In this document: piece by piece, positions 48,444-60,549 of the stretch | Numbering within the stretch: the first letter of the stretch is position 1 | How the letters are laid out: each line of letters starts with the position of its first letter | DNA from: Alisma plantago-aquatica | Taxonomy: Eukaryota; Streptophyta; Magnoliopsida; Alismatales; Alismataceae | Reading direction: 5' to 3' | NCBI GenBank assembly: GCA_963693085.1 | Contig: OY856409.1 | Location: forward strand, 1,332,078,415-1,332,142,414 | Length of the DNA stretch: 64,000 nt | Program-made: the position numbers and the translations under genes | The notes under the pieces: model-generated | Told to the model about the DNA's origin: nothing | What the model saw: only the letters and a program-made list of their open reading frames with translations | Database searches by the model: none

Positions 48444-49543
48444 TCCTTCCCCTCTTATAGGAACTTTTCCCTCAAACTTCCACCAAACATATAAACAATT
48501 CAAGATAAGACTTTTCCATGTCCATCATCAGCTCCCATGTGGCTTCATCCTCTCCATGGTGCTTCCAAAGAACCTTATCATCTTCTGTCCTTTACTCCTG
48601 AGCTCTCTCTCACCTTGGTATCTTGTACCCTCATAGGTGACTCAGGGTAAGTTAGCCTCCCTTAGAGTTCAATAGGTTCAATGCTCAACACATGGCTCAA
48701 GTACCTCAATAGTTCTCTAGATCAGACACATGGAACACATCATACATCATATTATCCTAAGGGGTAAGGCTAAACAAAAGCAACTCCACCAATCTATATC
48801 AAATGGACCCATCTATCAGGGACTCATCTTCTTTAGCTATAGCTCAAGGGGTCAGATTTTTCATAACACATGTTTACCCATAGTGAACTGCATGTCTGTC
48901 TGCTTCGCATCGACTCACGACTCATGTCGATCATGGGCCTTCTCAGCCATTGCTCGATCAAAGCGACTTCATCTGCATATACTATGGTTTCTCTGACCTT
49001 CACAAGGTCCTCTCACAAACATCATCCAAGTGAAGCGGTGACTGACATAGCCTACCTTACTGAGCTTCATACATCTGGATACCGGCTATGGTGGCTATCA
49101 TAACAAGCAAACTCTATTAGGGGCAAGAACAACTCCCATGTATCACCCTGAACGAGCACACATGCTCTCATCAAACCCTCTAATGTCTGGCTCATACTCT
49201 CATGACTGTCTATCAGTCAAGGGTGATATGCTGTACTAAACTTCAATCTAGCATCGAGTTCTTCTTGCACCTACTTCCACAACATGGAAGCAAACTTAAG
49301 GACATACTCAAGACCATTTGAACTCAAGTCACTGTGTAGTTGAACCATCTCTCTATCAAATATATGGTTCATCTAGATCTTGTCATACTGCAATGTGTTG
49401 AGTTGGTAAGGCGATCTACCGTAACCCATGTTGCATCATGACCTCTCTTGGTCCAGGGGACCTACCATAATGTCCATGGTGATCTGCTCTCATTCCCTCT
49501 TAGGGACTCCTCATTATCTGTAGCAACTCACTAGGTTACTTAT
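48444..49543 (-). pseudogene. Element D purine tract, chromodomain tail and integrase
   Basis: The purine tract AAGAGGGGAAGGA is at 48,444-48,456 (minus). The integrase core at about 49,265-49,085 reads ELDARLKFSTAYHP, then SHESMSQTLEGLMRACVL and FLPLIEFACYDSHHS, clearer than in A. ITMDIMVG near 49,475 is the first-aspartate block. The catalytic Glu position of the DGQSE-like block is still E (DSHES). Stops remain. Element C cuts the frame at 49,544. Confidence 0.78.
49539..49543. repeat. Target-site duplication of element C (left)
   Basis: CTTAT precedes the left LTR and recurs at 62,997-63,001 after the right LTR. The flanking element D sequence joins correctly across it when compared with element A. 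Confidence 0.85.
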
Positions 49544-51786
49544 TATGATGCATCATTCGAATAAAATGTTATTAACTAAGCGGAAGCGATCACTAAGCAG
49601 CGGATTACCAAACATCACTAAAAATTAAAACCATTTTACAAAGAGGTCCACACATAGGAAAACTATTTCATAAAGAACCGGAGTAACTTAATTACATACT
49701 AGTTCACAAGTACATGTCATGTATCATCTTTTTCTGAGGATTGCATGCATCAACTGCTCTGTTAAACTAAACACTTGCAGTATGAAATCTCGAGGCACTA
49801 AGCCAAAAATCTCGAAAGCATTAACTACTACTCCGAGGACCTGAGAGTACAGATACAACACATAGGACTCTATGTACATCTATACAAGACATATCAGCCA
49901 GTGTCTCCACCTGAGAATTCACTGATGTTCCTGCTGCTGCTGTTATTGTTCTCCACCTATTAAAGGATTCCTACCTTCTCGTCCGCATCCACCTAAAAAA
50001 ATGTGGTTCCCACGGGGGTGAGACAATTGTAAATTGCCCCAGCGAGAGATATAACTCTCCGCCAGAAACATTATTATGGTAGATTAATAAGATAAATTTG
50101 AAAAGAGGAATCATAATTTCTTAACAGCAGTTAATTCATTATTTAACAGATTAGAACATTATTCTTATCTAAAACATTACAGCTGTAACCTGATAGAGCA
50201 TCATATCACTTATCCCATAAGGAATGTGAAGAACATGTATAACATTTATCCTCTACACTAAGCAGTATAATATCAACTAATGTTTCTCGCATTTCAACTT
50301 GATGCAAATACACTACACAACTGATTATATTTTACACATCATGTGTCAGGCTGCAATTAACTTGCCAGAGGAAATTGACATCTTCATTATAGAGTTATAG
50401 CCACAACATATACTCTCTTCAAGCTTAGAACACACAGCTAATGCCTGGGATTGTTTTGTGGAGTCATGGCCTATAGCCATACTCTTCTAACAAATTATTG
50501 GGATCTTAATCCCTCATCTCATCAAACACATTTCCATTTCTTAACAAGTTCATCATCATGATTATAAAATATGGGTATTCAAACCCTTAATTCATCATAG
50601 AATACAAATTACCACATAACATGTAACTTAATACCTTCATGTCATTTAATCAAGGTAAGCATGATTCTCACTACATAAGCATTCCACATAACACACAAAG
50701 CTTAATTCATCTCTTGTTACCTCTTAGAAGACCACAAGGCATATTATGACTTATGAAGCCCATAAACAATTTCCATAATTAAAACATCATATGGCACACA
50801 AGGCTCATTAATTTCATATTACCTCTCACTAAGCAACAAAACATGTAAAGGCTTATAAGGCCTATAAAACATTTTCAATATAAGAGCATCATAACTCACA
50901 CCTGGCTATGCTTATCGTCTCAACATACCTGCATGATTAGTCCTCATGATAGTAGTTATAATGCTTTCATATCAGCACCATACAACACAAAGTAATACCT
51001 CTATTCCCTTTTTAGGGTTAGGATTTCCCTTACATATTATCACCCTCCATTAGGGTTTTCCACAAATAACCATTTAGGTTCTTAAGATCATGTTATTAAT
51101 GATCAAACCTTAACTCATTGATCCACATAACTAGGAGCCAACATTAATAACATAAGTATTCAATCATACTTATTTATTCTTATCATTCATCATTAAATGG
51201 ATTATCAACACAAAGTATGCGTTTCTCTCTCATCTTTACCAGAATATGATTGCATCATAGTCTATGGATTTGGATTAAACTTTTCATAAGGCACGTTAGC
51301 CTACACTTATCAAAGTGCATTACATCTGAATGTAACAACTGACATGACACACTTCATGTGTCACTCATCCAAATATATTGGATTTAAAATACATTAAGGG
51401 ATATCACACTTGAGGTGCTGGATGTGATATCTATCATATTTTGATGTATCACTTCCCTCATCACCATTACCTTACTTGAGTTTATCCACTTAGCTTGAAT
51501 TAGGGTATTTCCCATCCTAATACTTTATACACCAGTTCATCACATTTATCATGTAATGTATTGGTCACAAGTAAGTGTATTTAGAAAATACAACCATTGC
51601 TAATGATATGGACTCATCCTTAAGTTAGGAACTATTGATATAAGGATATCGACTATCAACCTCTTTAGATGTTACACTTGTCAATATATTAATCACTATT
51701 CCATTATTAGGAATAGGATTTTCCATGTTTATAAATTAAGGTTCACATAGAATCTCCCATAAATATGGGTAAACATTACTCTACTT

Positions 51787-51935
51787 TAGTGTTTCACATA
51801 ACATCCTCATATATTAGGGTTTCACATAACATTACCCTACATTAGGGTTTCACATAGCATTACCTGAAATTAGGCTTTCACTTGACATCACCTTTAATTA
51901 GGGTTTCTCATGTCACACCCTTGATTAGGGTTTCA
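51787..51935. repeat. 28-bp telo-box array in element C 3' LTR
   Basis: About five and a half degenerate units start TTAGGGTTTCACATA with a 28-base period. Each includes AGGGTTT, the reverse of the plant telo-box AAACCCT. The other LTR has the same array at about 59,990-60,141. Confidence 0.8.
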
Positions 51936-52329
51936 TCAAACTTCTCAATTAAGATTTCATGATCTCTTTACAAAAGATCATACCCTGATTACTTATTATG
52001 TTCATGTTGAAAGTGTTGAGGTTTAACCATTACATTATTATCACTCATGTAGGGATTCCTATTCTCTCATCCTCTCTAGGATGTCAATTACTTAAATCTT
52101 AATTAGGTTAGGTCCAAACAACTTGAATGAAGGGTTGTCACAACATATCAAATCATTGCTTTCATAAGAATCAAGAGTTAGCCACTCAATAAGGTACTAA
52201 TTACCCTTGTACCTCAAAGGTACAACCATTGTAATCACCTTTAATTTACATCATTAATAATCAATTAGTTAATTGACCTTTAGTCACCTTAGGTGTTCAA
52301 ATGGTTTGACCAATTGAACCTCAAATATT

Positions 52330-53330
52330 CTTGGCCACTTAGACCCCAAACGGTCTTAGTCACTCAGACATTGAATGGTTTGAAGTCATTTAAGAAAAAC
52401 CATAATGAAACCGTATGTACATTTCTTACTTGAAACCACTTGGGTCTCCAAACAGTTTGAGACCGTTTGATCTCAAATGGTCTTGAGACCATTAGGACCC
52501 AAACGGTCTTGAGACCGTTTGGTCCAAACCCTCTCAAAACCGAATGGACCAACAAGGTCTTTCAACACTTATCAATTCATGGTTTCAATCATTAAACCCT
52601 CTATCAATTGAACTACTGATTTGTTCTTCAATTGAATCATTGAATCACCCTTCAATTGGACCTTGAATTAGGAATTTGAACCCAATTAAACTAAGGTTTA
52701 TAATCAATAAACCATCAATTAGGGTATTGAAATTGAAGAACCATAAATGATTGACATTGTGGAACTAATTCAATTGAAATCGTTGGATCATCATCAAACC
52801 ATGACATGACCTGACCTCAAACGGTCTTGAGGTCGTTTGGATAATCTCCAAATGGTCTTGAGACTGTTTGACTCATCCCATCATTGGAATTTATAAAATT
52901 CACTTAGAGTTTGCATCATTGAATTGATCATCAATCGAGCTAGTGATTATACTTCAATTTGATATCACTAGATCTTCAACCATCCAATCATACACCACCA
53001 TAGACCTCTAAACGGTCATGGTTGACCTCCAAATGGTCTTGAGACCGTTTGGGCTAATCAACCCAAAAATTGATTCAATTACTTAAGGGTTCCACACTCA
53101 ACCCGATTAGGGTTTGCATTTAAGGAATAATTCACAATTGAAACCTTCAAGATCAAACCAATTGAAACCATTAGATCAATATCCAAGTACAAAAGCATAT
53201 TTCCTCAAACATTCAACCACTCCAAATGGTTTGAAACCCAAACCTCCAAACGGTTTGCAAACCTTTTGGTCACCAAACAGTTTGGTGAAACTGTTTGGAC
53301 CATATGTTGAAACCGTTTGCAATAGATATT
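52330..53330. repeat. Cluster of near-palindromic AAACGGTCT units, 3' LTR
   Basis: Repeated units have the arms AAACGGTCT and AGACCGTTT around a TG spacer, often extended by CC and GG. Three lie in tandem at about 52,450-52,528; others are near 52,826, 52,850, 53,030 and 53,250. Degenerate copies carry AAATGG for AAACGG, a CG decay. The frames across this region encode repetitive peptide only because of the repeats. Confidence 0.85.
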
Positions 53331-53823
53331 TGTGGAGGTGTGTGCTTGTGATGATGTCATCATCATCAAGCTATAAAACCATGAAGCTTTCTGTGATTTT
53401 CATGGTGATTGCATCAATCAACCAAATAAAATTTTGGAAACAAAGAAAGAATCAACAATTGATGAAGATATGGAATCAATAACAAAGTTCAAGGGTTCAA
53501 GTTATATAACCCACCTTCAATTGAGCTTAAAAGCTTGGAGCTTCACGTCAACAATGGTGGAAGAAGCTTTTGCAACCCTCCCAAGGCTCTTCCTCAAGCT
53601 TTGGAGTGAAAAGATTGGCTAGGATTGAAGATGGAGTGAAATAGAGAAGAAATCATTCATTGTTTTGTGATTTCCACCATGAATTCAAGGTGAAAGAAGG
53701 TCAAGAAGCTTACCAACAGGTTGGGGGTCGTCCTCCTGTTTCTCCATGCTCCCTTGGTCGTTTTTGAAAACAAGAAGTGAAAGTGGATTCGAAATTATCC
53801 CTTCACCTCAAAGATAAAGGAGC

Positions 53824-53834
53824 TTATATATGAA
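53824..53834 (-). promoter_or_regulatory. Possible TATA box, element C 3' LTR
   Basis: The minus strand carries CATATATAAG here, and the other LTR has the same word at about 62,099-62,109. It lies about 0.9 kb into the LTR in element orientation. Only the motif and its retention in both copies support it. Confidence 0.35.
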
Positions 53835-54716
53835 TTTTATTGAAAATTCATTTAAGAGAGAGAAAGTAGGAATTATCTCCTCAACTTTCTTGCCATATGC
53901 CCCCTTCTTTTCCTTAGGGACGAGTCTATACTATTTGCCTCTTATTCCTCTCAATTATAGATGATTTAAAGGAAAACAAACTAAGCACATTAAATCATAT
54001 TATAATAATATCCATAAGTGAGTGGATATTTCTTTTTCTTTTTTTAATGTGAGTGAGTTCTCCACTCACGTAGATATTTCCTTTGCATTTTCAAGGCACA
54101 AGGATGTCCACACATAACCAAACTCAACCATTATAGTTTTGGTTGAAGGAAAATCCAATTAATGTAATTATTTTTGCATTAAATTGAATTAGGGTTTCTT
54201 ATGCTTAAATCTTGATTATTTTAATATCAAGATTCTCTCTCCTTCAAAATGATTCAAATGAGGCACCCCTCTGAAATTATTTTCTCTACCTGATGCCAAG
54301 AATCATGAGGGACCCTCATGAAGTGGTATTTTTCATATTGAACCCTAGATTTTGGGTAAATTGCACATTACACCAAAACTAGGTTTTAATGCACAAACAT
54401 TGCTCAACAATCTCTTTCTTGTTATTCAGGCTTGTAGAAGCCATACTACTGCATCATACTCATTCCCATGATGCTTCAACACATGAGGAACATTGTATCA
54501 TGTACAATTTGCAAGTTAACCCCTCCACTTGGGTAATTTGCACTTTAGTCCAAAACTAACAAAACATTGTTTCAACATTATTCAAAAGGGACTAAAATTG
54601 AAATATAAGTTCCTCTTGAGCCTTAATTACTTTTAGAGAGATAAGAGAGAGCATATAATCAACTTCATTAAGAAAAATATCTAGGTTTAAGCATAACCCA
54701 GGTCAGGGATGTTACA

Positions 54717-54735
54717 AATTTTAAACCCCTAACAA
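54717..54735 (-). other. Probable purine-rich tract, element C
   Basis: Minus-strand TTAGGGGTTTAAAATT precedes the LTR start TGTAACATCC, and ATTTCGGGGACGAAAT lies just upstream, a phrase common before 3' LTRs of plant chromoviruses. The tract is less pure than in A and B. Confidence 0.6.
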
Positions 54736-55421
54736 GGATTTCGTCCCCGAAATCCCAGATATCAAAAGATAATTGTTACTCATGTCATAAAGTCTCTAAT
54801 TATCATCTCAATATCATGTAGATATTATAGATCTTTAATCCACACAAAGTTCTTCCACAGAGGATTATTCTAAGAAAATATTTTCAACTTGATAAACTTT
54901 TCCACCATAATTACACTTGTTCCTTCCATTAGTTCAACCTTATAAATGTTTATGTTTATGTAGAGCATAAACCCCTAATATATGATGTTCATATAATTAT
55001 TATTATTATTTTAACTAGATTGATTTCATAGTTGACCAATATAGGTAACCAGCATAAATACCTTACTTTGGTATTCATCATATGTATTGAGAACACATCT
55101 CATCCTTATCATATTCGATTCCCTATTGTTACCACCAAGGGTACACATGCACAAAGTATTTCTTTTACTTTAGGACATTTCTTGCTCCATAAATCATTAT
55201 CTTGGAACCAAAGTCCAAAGCAAACTGATACTTTTCTAAGTATCCATAAACGGATTATTTCTAATCCAAGTACATCAACTGTCATAATACTTACTTGATT
55301 TTCATGTAAATGAAAAGAGAAACATAAAGTATCATACTCCTATCATTACCCAAGGTTGTTCATCAAAGGGAAACATATATATTTAACAGAGGTAATCCAC
55401 TCAGTAATCCTTTATTTTTTT
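54736..55421. other. Non-coding interior of element C
   Basis: No integrase, chromodomain or other pol motif can be read on either strand. AT-rich, with short chance frames only. Confidence 0.6.
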
Positions 55422-55941
55422 GGGAAAGTTCACTTAGCACTTCCTATGTAATTAGGAAAGTTCACTTAGCACTTCCTAAGTTATTAGGAAAGTTCACTTA
55501 GCACTTCTTTATGTAATTGGGAAAGTTCACTTAGCACTTCCTTATGTTATTAGGAAAGTTCACTTAGCACTTCCTTATGTAATTAGGAAAGTTCACTTAG
55601 CACTTCCTATGTTATTAGGAAAGTTCACTTAGCACTTCCTTATGTAATTAGGAAAGTTCACTTAGCACTTCCTATGTTATTAGGAAAGTTCACTTAGCAC
55701 TTCCTTATGTAATTAGGAAAGTTCACTTAGCACTTCCTATGTTATTAGGAAAGTTCACTTAGCACTTCCTTATGTAATTAGGAAAGTTCACTTAACACTT
55801 CCTATGTTATTAGGAAAGTTCACTTAGCACTTCCTATGTTATTAGGAAAGTTCACTTAGCACTTCCTTATGTAATTAGGAAAGTTCACTTACAACTTCCT
55901 TATGTAATTAGGAAAGTTCACTTAGCACTTCCTATGTTATT
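55422..55941. repeat. 16-unit minisatellite, 32/33-bp units, inside element C
   Basis: Sixteen units begin GGAAAGTTCACTTAGCACTT. They end in two forms: CCTTATGTAATTA (33 bp) and CCTATGTTATTA (32 bp). Units 5 to 12 alternate strictly between forms, giving a 65-bp higher-order period; later units show runs of one form. Few point changes separate units, so the array was homogenised recently. It is not a CRISPR: there are no unique spacers. Confidence 0.95.
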
Positions 55942-56439
55942 TCATTATACTCACTAGATTGTTTCATAATGACTACTTGATCAGAGTAATCAGAAAGATA
56001 ACAATCTAAGAGTTTCATACTTGCCTTATCTCAAATAATCATATACCTGGCTAGGGTATACAAGTATTGAGATTAGGTAGTATGCATTTTATTTGCTATC
56101 ATATTCCTCACTTTTCATATCATTATACACATATGATTTTTCATTCTTGAATTTTCTTCAGGCATCACTTCTATATCTCATCTTTTAACACACAGATAAG
56201 GGAGATTATAAAGCATTTTAAGGAACACTGAGTAAGATGTAAGTTCTCATCTCCCTTGTGTCCTTATAGGACTAGTCAGAGGGAGTTCAAAAGCAACTAC
56301 TTTCTTATTATTAACACATAGAATCATGTAATGAAATATCAGAATGAATATATTTCATCTGACTTATCACAACCCAAGGGTTGATTGTTGCATCGGATTG
56401 ATTCATTGCATAGATGCTCGCAGTTGCTGGTTGTTGACC
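55942..56439. other. Non-coding interior of element C between minisatellite and gag
   Basis: From the gag side, minus-strand reading continues past the gag stop for about 30 codons with ASIYAMNQSDATINPWVV, resembling the gag-protease junction of related elements. Recognisable sequence then ends at about 56,340, which marks the edge of the missing pol. Confidence 0.5.
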
Positions 56440-57613
56440 CTATGCTTGATTATTAGGTGTTGATGAACCAGCTCGGGACGCTTGTCCACGTCCTCTATTG
56501 TTACTAGAAATCTGTCTCCTTTGTGAGCCTTGCTGAATCTGCCCTTGGGGTTGAGTCACCATTACATTCCCATCTGGACAATCCTTTGATAGATGTCCCA
56601 GTTGTCTACATTGGTAACAGATCCTAGTCGCAAAATAGGGTATGTGAGATCCAGTCACTGATGTTGATTCTATGCTGGGGACTCTACTTGGAGCAAAACT
56701 ACGGTCCCTACCCCTACTTGACATCCATTGCATCTGGGTATTGAATCTCGATGGTGTTGCCGAGGCAGAAAATCTCAGCTTCTTAAAACTTTTGGATCTT
56801 TGTCCTTGACACTGAGTATACACCTTCTTACCACTGGCCTGTCGTTTCTCGATTTTAGACCTTTCTATCCTCCTTACCGACTCCACAAAAGTGGCAAACC
56901 TCTCCCTATTCTCTAAAGCAGACACATGAGTGGTCAGTTCAACGTTTAATCCCTTCTCAAAATGCCGAATTCTTTCCTAATCATTAACTGCCATATGCGG
57001 ACAAAACCGCAACAGCTCCATGAACTTAGTTCATATTCACTAATGTTCATCTGTCCCTATCTGATTCTCTCAAATTGAGAGATCTTCTCGTCTAGATATG
57101 TCTTAGGGAAGTATTACTGACGAACTCTCATCGGAATACCTCCCATCCAAATTCTTCACCTGGACTCTTATCTTCTTCTATAATCCACCAGTGACCAGCA
57201 CTTCCTTTTAGGAGGTACACTGCATGTCTTACCTTCTCAGCTTCAGGAATATCAAGGATCCTGAAAGCCTTTTCCAACTCTGTCATCCACAAATCAACAT
57301 CTGTTGGATTAGCTGTACCAGCATAATCTATGGCTCCAACCCGGTGAAGTCTCTCGAAAGTCTTGCCAGCTCCATACCCCTCATTGTGGGCTGGTGTCCT
57401 AGGTGCAGGTGGTGGCATCCTGTCTGCCATGTGTGTCACAGTTTCCATAAACTGGCTAAACATGGTATGGAAGGCTGGATTCTCTATCATAGCTGGGTTA
57501 ATCTGGGGTTGTTCAGGTACAGGCCCTTCCCTATTCTGGTCTCCTGCACCTCTTCCTGGTGCAGCAACACTGTTATCAGCAGTGTGTTCTTCGTGTGTTC
57601 CAGACATCTTCAA
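56440..57613 (-). pseudogene. Element C gag
   Basis: The frame opens MKMSGTHEEHTADNSVAAPG (57,613) and includes FERLHRVGAIDYAGTANPTD, WMTELEKAFRILDIPEAEKV and HAVYLLKGSAGHWW. A stop follows FRQ near 57,118, then YFPKTYLDEKISQFERIR with another stop, then a frameshift after MNISEYE. The frame reopens at 56,925 with SALENRERFATFVESVRRIE, a basic stretch, and the zinc knuckle CYQCRQLGHLSKDC. All gag parts are present in order; only small lesions break it. Gag would package element RNA, and here it is the only protein the element ever encoded within view. Confidence 0.88.
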
Positions 57614-57722
57614 GTTTTTCTTCTCCTCCTATATGAGAAGAAGTCACTATCAGATAACTGGAAGACACTAGAACAAACTCAACATCTTAGTCCTATGTCT
57701 TTGTAGACTCAACGAACCTAGT

Positions 57723-57734
57723 GCTCTGATACCA
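57723..57734 (-). other. Primer-binding site, element C
   Basis: Minus-strand TGGTATCAGAGC, six bases inside the 5' LTR end, matches plant initiator tRNA-Met. Confidence 0.88.
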
Positions 57735-59989
57735 CTAAATTGTGACGCATCGTTCGAATAAAACGTTATTAACTAAGCGGAAGCGATCACTAAGCAGCGG
57801 ATTACCAAACATCACTAAAAATTAAAACCATTTTACAAAGAGGTCCACACATAGGAAAACTCTTTCATAAAGAACCATAGTAACTTAATTACATACTAGT
57901 TCACAAGTACATGTCATGTATCATCTTTTTTTGAGGATTGCATGCATCAACTTCTCTGTTAAACTAAACATAGGCAATATGAAATCTCGAGGCACTGAGC
58001 CAAAAATCTCGAAAGCATTAACTACTACTCTGAGGACCTGAGAGTATAGAGACAAAACATAGGACTCTATGTACATCTATACAAGACGTATCAACCAGTG
58101 TCTCCACCTGAGAATTCACTGATGTTCTTGCTACTGTTGTTGTTGTTCTCCACCTATTGAAGGATTCCTACCAACTCATCCCCGTCCACCTAAAAAAATG
58201 TGGTTCCCACGGGGGGTGAGACAATTGTAAATTGCCCCAGCGAGAGATATAACTCTCCGCCTGAAACATTATTATTGCATATTAATAAGATAAATCTGAA
58301 CAAAGGAATCATAATTGCTTAACAACAGTTAATTCATTGTTTAACAGATTAGAACATTATTCTTATCTAAATCACTGCAGCTGTAACCTGATAGAGCATC
58401 ATATCACTTATCCCATAAGGAATGTGAAGAACATGTATAACATTTATCCGCTACACTAAGCAGTATAATATCAACTAATGTTTCTCGCATTTCAACTTTA
58501 TGCAAATACACTACACAACTTATTATATTTTACACATCATGTGTCAGGCTGCAATTAACTTGCCAGAGTAAATTGACATCTTCATTATAGAGTTATAGCC
58601 ACAACATATACTCTCTTCAGGCTTAGAACACACAGCTAATGCCTAGGATTGTTTTATGGAGTCATGGCCTATAGCCATACTCTTCTAACAAAGTATTGGG
58701 ATCTTAATCCCTCATGTCATCAAACACATTTCCATTTCTTAACAAGTTCATCATCATGATTATAAAATATGGGTATTCAAACCCTTAATTCATCATAGAA
58801 TACTTGTTACCACATAACATGTAACTTAATACCTTCAGGTCATTTAATCAAGGTAAGCATGATTCTTACTACATAAGCATTCCACATAACACACAAGGCT
58901 TAATTCATCTCTTGTTACCTCTTAGAAGACCACAAGGCATATTATGACTTATGAAGCCCATAAACAATTTCCATAATTAAAACATCATATGGCACACAAG
59001 GCTCATTCATTTCAGATTACCTCTCACTAAGCAACAAAACATGTAAAGGCTTATAAGGCCTATAAAACATTTTTAATATAAGAGCATCATAGCTCATACT
59101 TGGCTATGCTTATCGTCTCAACATACCTGCATGATTAGTTCTCATGATAACAATTATAATGCTTTCATATCAGCACCATGAAACACAAAGTAATACCTCT
59201 ATTCCCTTTTTAGGGTTAGGATTTCCCTTACAAATTATCACCCTCCATTAGGGTTTTCTACAAATAACCATTTAGGTTCTTAAGATCATGTTATTAATGA
59301 TCAAACCTTAACTCATTGCTCCACAAAACTAGGAGCCAACATTGATAACATAAGTATTCAATCATACTTATTTATTCTTATCATTCATCATTAAATGGAT
59401 TATCAACACAAAGTATGAGTTTCTCTCTCATCTTTACCAGAATATGATTGCATCATAGTCTATGGATTTGGATTAACCTTTTCATAAGGCATGTTAGCCT
59501 ACACTTATCAAAGTGCATTACATCTGAATGTAACAACTAACATGACACACTTCATGTGTCACTCATCCAAATATATTGGATTTAAAATACATTAAGGTAT
59601 ATCACACTTGAGGTGCTGGATGTGATATCTATCATATTTTGATGTATCACTTCCCTCATCACCATTACCTTACTTGAGTTCATCCACTTAGCTTGAATTA
59701 GGGTATTTCCCATCCTAATGCTTTATACACCAGTTCATCACATTTATCATGTAATGTATTGGTCACAAGTCACTATATTTAGAAAATACAACCATTGCTA
59801 ATGATATGGACTCATCCTTGAGTTAGGAACTATTGATATAAGGATATCCACTATCAACCTCTTTGGATGTTACACTTGTCAATATATTAATCACTATTCC
59901 ATTATTAGGAATAAGATTTTCCATGTTTATAAATTAAGGTTCACATAGCATCTCCCATAAATATGGGTTTTACAAAACATTACTCTACT

Positions 59990-60141
59990 TTAGAGTTTCA
60001 CATAACATCCTCATATATCAGGGTTTCACATAACATTACCCTACATTAGGGTTTCACATAGCATTACCTGAAATTAGGTTTTCACTTGACATCACCCTTA
60101 ATTAGGGTTTCTCATGTCACACCCTTGATTAGGGTTTCATC
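59990..60141. repeat. 28-bp telo-box array in element C 5' LTR
   Basis: The counterpart of 51,787-51,935, with the same 28-base period and AGGGTTT core in most units. Confidence 0.8.
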
Positions 60142-60549
60142 AACCTTCTCAATTAAGATTTCATCATCTCTTTACAAAACATCATACCCTGATTACTTAT
60201 TATGTTCATGTTGAAAGTGTTGAGGTTTAACCATTACATGATTGTCACTCATGAAGGGATTCCTCTTCTCTCATCCTCTCTAGGATGTCAATTATTTCAA
60301 TCTTAATTAGATTAGGTCCAAACAACTTGAATGAAGGGTTGTCACAACATATCAAATCATTTCTTTCATAAGCATCAAGAGTTAACAACTCAACAAGGTA
60401 CTAATTACCCTAGTACCTCAAAGGTACAACCATTGTAATCACCTTTAATTTACATCATTAATAATCAATTAGTTAATTGACCTTTAGTCACCTTAGGTGT
60501 TCAAATGGTTTGACCAATTGAACCTCAAATATTCTTGGTCACTTAGACC

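Larger units (their letters stand above)
49544..54716 (-). repeat. Element C 3' LTR, 5,173 bp
   Basis: The plus-strand start is TATGATGCATC (the terminal TG has decayed to TA; the other LTR has TGTGACGCATC) and the end is CAGGGATGTTACA. It contains a 28-bp array, a palindromic-unit cluster and a TATA-like box, all mirrored in the other LTR. Confidence 0.92.

Noticed and set aside
51787..51935. Interstitial telomere
   Set aside because: The spacing is 28 bases with unrelated sequence between AGGGTTT words, not a run of TTTAGGG units.
52364..52555. Minus-strand ORF with repeated KTVW/RPFEIKRSQTVW-like peptide (also 60,568-60,798)
   Set aside because: The reading frame simply runs through the palindromic repeat cluster. 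The peptide repeats follow the DNA repeats, and the frame differs between the two LTRs.
55422..55941. CRISPR-like array
   Set aside because: The repeats are contiguous with no unique spacers, lie inside a plant retrotransposon and have alternating end forms. It is a minisatellite.
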